A stretch of 64,000 nucleotides of DNA from an uncultured Pelagibacteraceae bacterium (GTDB lineage Bacteria; Pseudomonadota; Alphaproteobacteria; Pelagibacterales; Pelagibacteraceae), in contig CACENJ010000001.1 in the NCBI GenBank assembly GCA_902560855.1, forward strand, positions 1 through 64,000, given 5' to 3'. Below, in pieces: positions 62,296 to 64,000 of the stretch. Each line of letters opens with the position of its first letter. The first letter of the stretch is position 1. Under the pieces are notes generated by a model. That model searched no databases. It saw only the letters and a list, made by a program, of their open reading frames with translations, and was not told the DNA's origin. A program made the position numbers and the translations under genes.

Positions 62296-62739
62296 ATGTC
62301 TCAAGTAATTAAATTGGGTATTGCTAAAAACAACAACCAAAAAATAAATGAAGTTGATAAAATAGAACTTTTATCAGGCAAAGGTATTATTGGAGATAGG
62401 CATTTTCAGGAAAACAATGATAGCAGATGTAATTTAACATTGATTGAAAGTGAAAATATTGACTATTACAATGATAAGTTCAAAACCAATTATTCCTACA
62501 TAGATTTTAGAAGAAATATCGTAACCAAAGGAATTGAGCTGAATCAATTAGTAGGAAAAAAACTATTAATAGGAGAGATAGAGTTAGAAGGAAAAGATTT
62601 ATGCAGACCATGCAAACATTTAGAGGAAATGCTTAAAGGCCAAGATATAGTAAAAGAATTTCTTAGACGTGGAGGTTTAAGATGTGAAATCTTAAAATCA
62701 GGAATGTTAAGCGTTGGTGATAAAATTAAAATTGTTTAA
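62296..62739 (+). CDS. MOSC domain protein
   Basis: 147 residues. GKGIIGDRHFQENNDSRCNLTLIESENIDYYN, DFRRNIVTKGIELNQLVGKKLLIGEIELEGKDLCRPCKHLEEML and the C-terminal LRCEILKSGMLSVGDKIKIV fit the MOSC family, whose members carry sulfur or act as Mo-dependent reductase parts; CRPC is the likely cofactor-ligand region. A stand-alone MOSC protein may use the molybdopterin made by the moa operon at the other end. Overlaps the convergent TlpA-like gene by 4 nt. Confidence 0.85.
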   Translation: MSQVIKLGIAKNNNQKINEVDKIELLSGKGIIGDRHFQENNDSRCNLTLIESENIDYYNDKFKTNYSYIDFRRNIVTKGIELNQLVGKKLLIGEIELEGKDLCRPCKHLEEMLKGQDIVKEFLRRGGLRCEILKSGMLSVGDKIKIV

Positions 62740-63257
62740 TCTAAAAAATTGTTTATCCAGTCAATGAATTTTTTATCTGAAAAATCAACAGCACCTATAA
62801 TTCTAGCAATTTCTTTTTGATCCTTATTTAGTATTATTGTTGTCGGTAAACCTCTTAATCTAAATAAATTAACTAGGTTGGTTTCAATATCAAAATAAAT
62901 TGATAAATTTTTTATTTCTAAATTTTTAAAAAAAACTTGTGTTTTTGATTTGCTATTTTTTTCAATATTAATAGGAAAAATTTTTATTCCATTTAAACTT
63001 TGTAATTTATCTAAATAAGGCATTTCTTCTTTACAAGGCAGGCACCAAGTTGCCCAAAAATTTAATAAATAAATTTGACTTTTTTGGTCTTTTAAATTTA
63101 CGATATTATCTGCGTAGTCTTTAAATAAGATGCTTTTATATTCTATTGGATCTTTGTTTATTATTATGTTTTTAAATGGAGGTTCTATAATTGCATTTAC
63201 AGCATTAGTGATTAAGAGAAAAAAAATAATTAATAAGATTTTAATAATTTTGTTCAT
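62736..63257 (-). CDS. TlpA/ResA-like thioredoxin-fold protein, membrane-anchored or exported
   Basis: 173 residues. N-terminal hydrophobic segment (IIKILLIIFFLLITNAVNA) as signal or anchor, then the redox motif LNFWATWCLPCKEEMPYLDKL near residue 70 and GLPTTIILNKDQKEIARIIGAV near 140 with the cis-Pro. It would reduce disulfides in the periplasm, possibly for cytochrome c maturation, taking electrons from a CcdA-type protein such as the one at 22427. Confidence 0.87.
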   Translation of the reverse strand: MNKIIKILLIIFFLLITNAVNAIIEPPFKNIIINKDPIEYKSILFKDYADNIVNLKDQKSQIYLLNFWATWCLPCKEEMPYLDKLQSLNGIKIFPINIEKNSKSKTQVFFKNLEIKNLSIYFDIETNLVNLFRLRGLPTTIILNKDQKEIARIIGAVDFSDKKFIDWINNFLD

Positions 63258-63327
63258 TTTACTTAAATATACTTAATTCTTGATTGCTTTAAAAATAAAA
63301 ACTAATATAAAACAACTGTATTTAAGT

Positions 63328-63404
63328 GGCGGGGTAGCTCAGTTGGTTAGAGCGCGGGACTCATAAGCCCGAGGTCAGTGGTTCGATCCCACTTCCCGCT
63401 ACCA
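63328..63404 (+). tRNA. tRNA-Met (anticodon CAT), CCA encoded
   Basis: A complete 77-nt cloverleaf: acceptor GGCGGGG/TCCCGCT, D arm GCTC/GAGC, anticodon loop CTCATAA with CAT at 63362-63364, T loop TTCGATC, and genomic CCA. G1-U72 and G7-U66 wobble pairs close the acceptor. The anticodon stem has an A31/G39 mismatch. The C11-G24 pair argues for an elongator; tRNA-Ile with lysidine at C34 cannot be excluded by eye. Confidence 0.96.
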
Positions 63405-64000
63405 TTAGTCTACAAATGTATCGTTATACTGATTTGAAACCCTTACAAAAGTTGTGCACTTACTTAATTGTTTTAGTGAAGGAGCTCCTACATAAGTGCA
63501 GCTACTTCTAACTCCTCCAAGTATATTTAAAACAGTATCTCTTATTTTTCCTCTATATTTAATTCGAACAGTTCTTCCTTCACTGCTTCTGTAATCAGAT
63601 AATCCACCATAATGTTTTTTATTAGCTAGATCAGAACTTGAACCATAAAATTCTATATATTTTTTTCCATTAGATTTAATTAATTTACCTTTCCCTTCGT
63701 CATGTCCAGCAAACATTCCACCCAGCATTACAAAGTCTGCACCACCACCAAAACCTTTAGCAACATCACCTGGGCAAGTGCATCCCCCATCAGCAATTAT
63801 ATGAGCACCCAAGCCATGAGCAGCATCAGCACATTCAATAACAGCACTTAACTGAGGATATCCTACACCTGTTTGAATCCTCGTTGTACAGACACTTCCT
63901 GGTCCAATTCCAACCTTGACTATATCAGCGCCAGATAAAATTAATTCTTGAGTCATGTCAGCCGTAACAACATTTCCAGCAATAATTGTTTTTGTTGGAT
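63405..64000 (-). CDS. guaC: GMP reductase / IMPDH family protein (5' part beyond window)
   Basis: About 198 C-terminal residues are visible. The frame stays open upstream of the track's ATG ([20 protein letters not shown]), so the gene continues past 64000. The catalytic loop [21 protein letters not shown], the phosphate site [31 protein letters not shown], and [15 protein letters not shown] match GuaC rather than GuaB. It converts GMP to IMP with NADPH. Its stop codon abuts the CCA end of the convergent tRNA-Met gene with no spacer. Confidence 0.9.
   Translation of the reverse strand, partial: PTKTIIAGNVVTADMTQELILSGADIVKVGIGPGSVCTTRIQTGVGYPQLSAVIECADAAHGLGAHIIADGGCTCPGDVAKGFGGGADFVMLGGMFAGHDEGKGKLIKSNGKKYIEFYGSSSDLANKKHYGGLSDYRSSEGRTVRIKYRGKIRDTVLNILGGVRSSCTYVGAPSLKQLSKCTTFVRVSNQYNDTFVD

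Noticed and set aside
1-64000. CRISPR arrays, transposases, integrases, phage genes, attachment sites, replication origin
   Set aside because: None seen. The only tandem repeats are the coding minisatellite at 48169 and the two 12-mers at 12773.

Overview
The window looks like a chromosomal segment of a streamlined, very AT-rich marine alphaproteobacterium, most probably of the SAR11/Pelagibacterales type. This is inferred from the low GC, very short spacers, many ATGA/TAATG start-stop overlaps, few genes per operon, and the gene content: FrcBCAK-type sugar ABC transporter, taurine ABC transporter, two dimethylglycine-dehydrogenase-like proteins, DmdA-like GcvT protein, inositol genes, and a CcdA/TlpA-like thiol pair. 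I see no rRNA, CRISPR, insertion sequence, phage or plasmid genes. No stretch longer than 300 bases lacks a gene once small ORFs absent from the ORF track are counted.

Layout. (1) 1-7641: molybdenum-hydroxylase island. A 5'-truncated CoxL (form II signature AYRGAGR), CoxM, the N-terminal XdhC domain, a 44-residue membrane peptide, an exported M23-like protein, the XdhC Rossmann domain and a MocA-like cytidylyltransferase run on the plus strand. They face a minus-strand moaA-moaC-moaD-moaE operon that makes molybdopterin. (2) 7686-12741: a PhyH oxygenase, a GYD protein and an frcBCAK-like sugar uptake operon. (3) 12832-23134: inositol-type catabolism (iolG, iolE, iolD, a second Gfo/Idh protein, ALDH, HpaI aldolase, 2-hydroxyacid dehydrogenase, FAH hydrolase), a pilin-like protein and ccdA. 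(4) 23099-28850: a gamma-butyrobetaine-hydroxylase-like oxygenase, an EamA exporter, a DmdA/GcvT-like protein and a DMGDH-like protein (methylated amines). (5) 28944-35448: an IMPase-family phosphatase, a Dpp/Opp-type ABC transporter with fused ATPases, and an AhpD-like protein. (6) 35449-38242: a minus-strand run of eight small proteins containing two paralogous pairs. (7) 38327-42509: 3-hydroxyisobutyrate-dehydrogenase-like gene, then sulfur genes (cysK, cysE, an unannotated 39-residue protein with 11 Cys, persulfide-dioxygenase-like) and a 1-Cys peroxiredoxin. (8) 42512-51587: methyltransferase, Pta/Ptb, LDH2-type dehydrogenase, a two-gene operon for a basic secreted protein plus an 831-residue Met/Gly/Ala-rich secreted protein, DhaK, epoxide hydrolase and adenine/adenosine deaminase. 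(9) 51600-59450: three membrane microproteins, DhaL, tauCBA, a class III aminotransferase, alanine dehydrogenase and a SET protein. (10) 59469-64000: a second DMGDH-like protein, a 68-residue membrane protein, MOSC, a TlpA-like thioredoxin, tRNA-Met and a truncated GMP reductase.

How it works together. The cell appears to import sugars or cyclitols, peptides and taurine, demethylate methylated amines, and make Mo-cofactor for a CODH-like hydroxylase. Taurine uptake, a Tpa-like aminotransferase and alanine dehydrogenase form a plausible taurine deamination loop. In all three ABC operons a strong hairpin follows the binding-protein gene directly, which suggests a shared way to make the binding protein in excess.

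Best candidates for undescribed biology: the basic/Met-rich secreted pair (45236-48408), the metallothionein-like microprotein inside the cysteine operon (40898-41017), and the M23-like protein plus membrane microprotein wedged between the two halves of XdhC (3041-4829).
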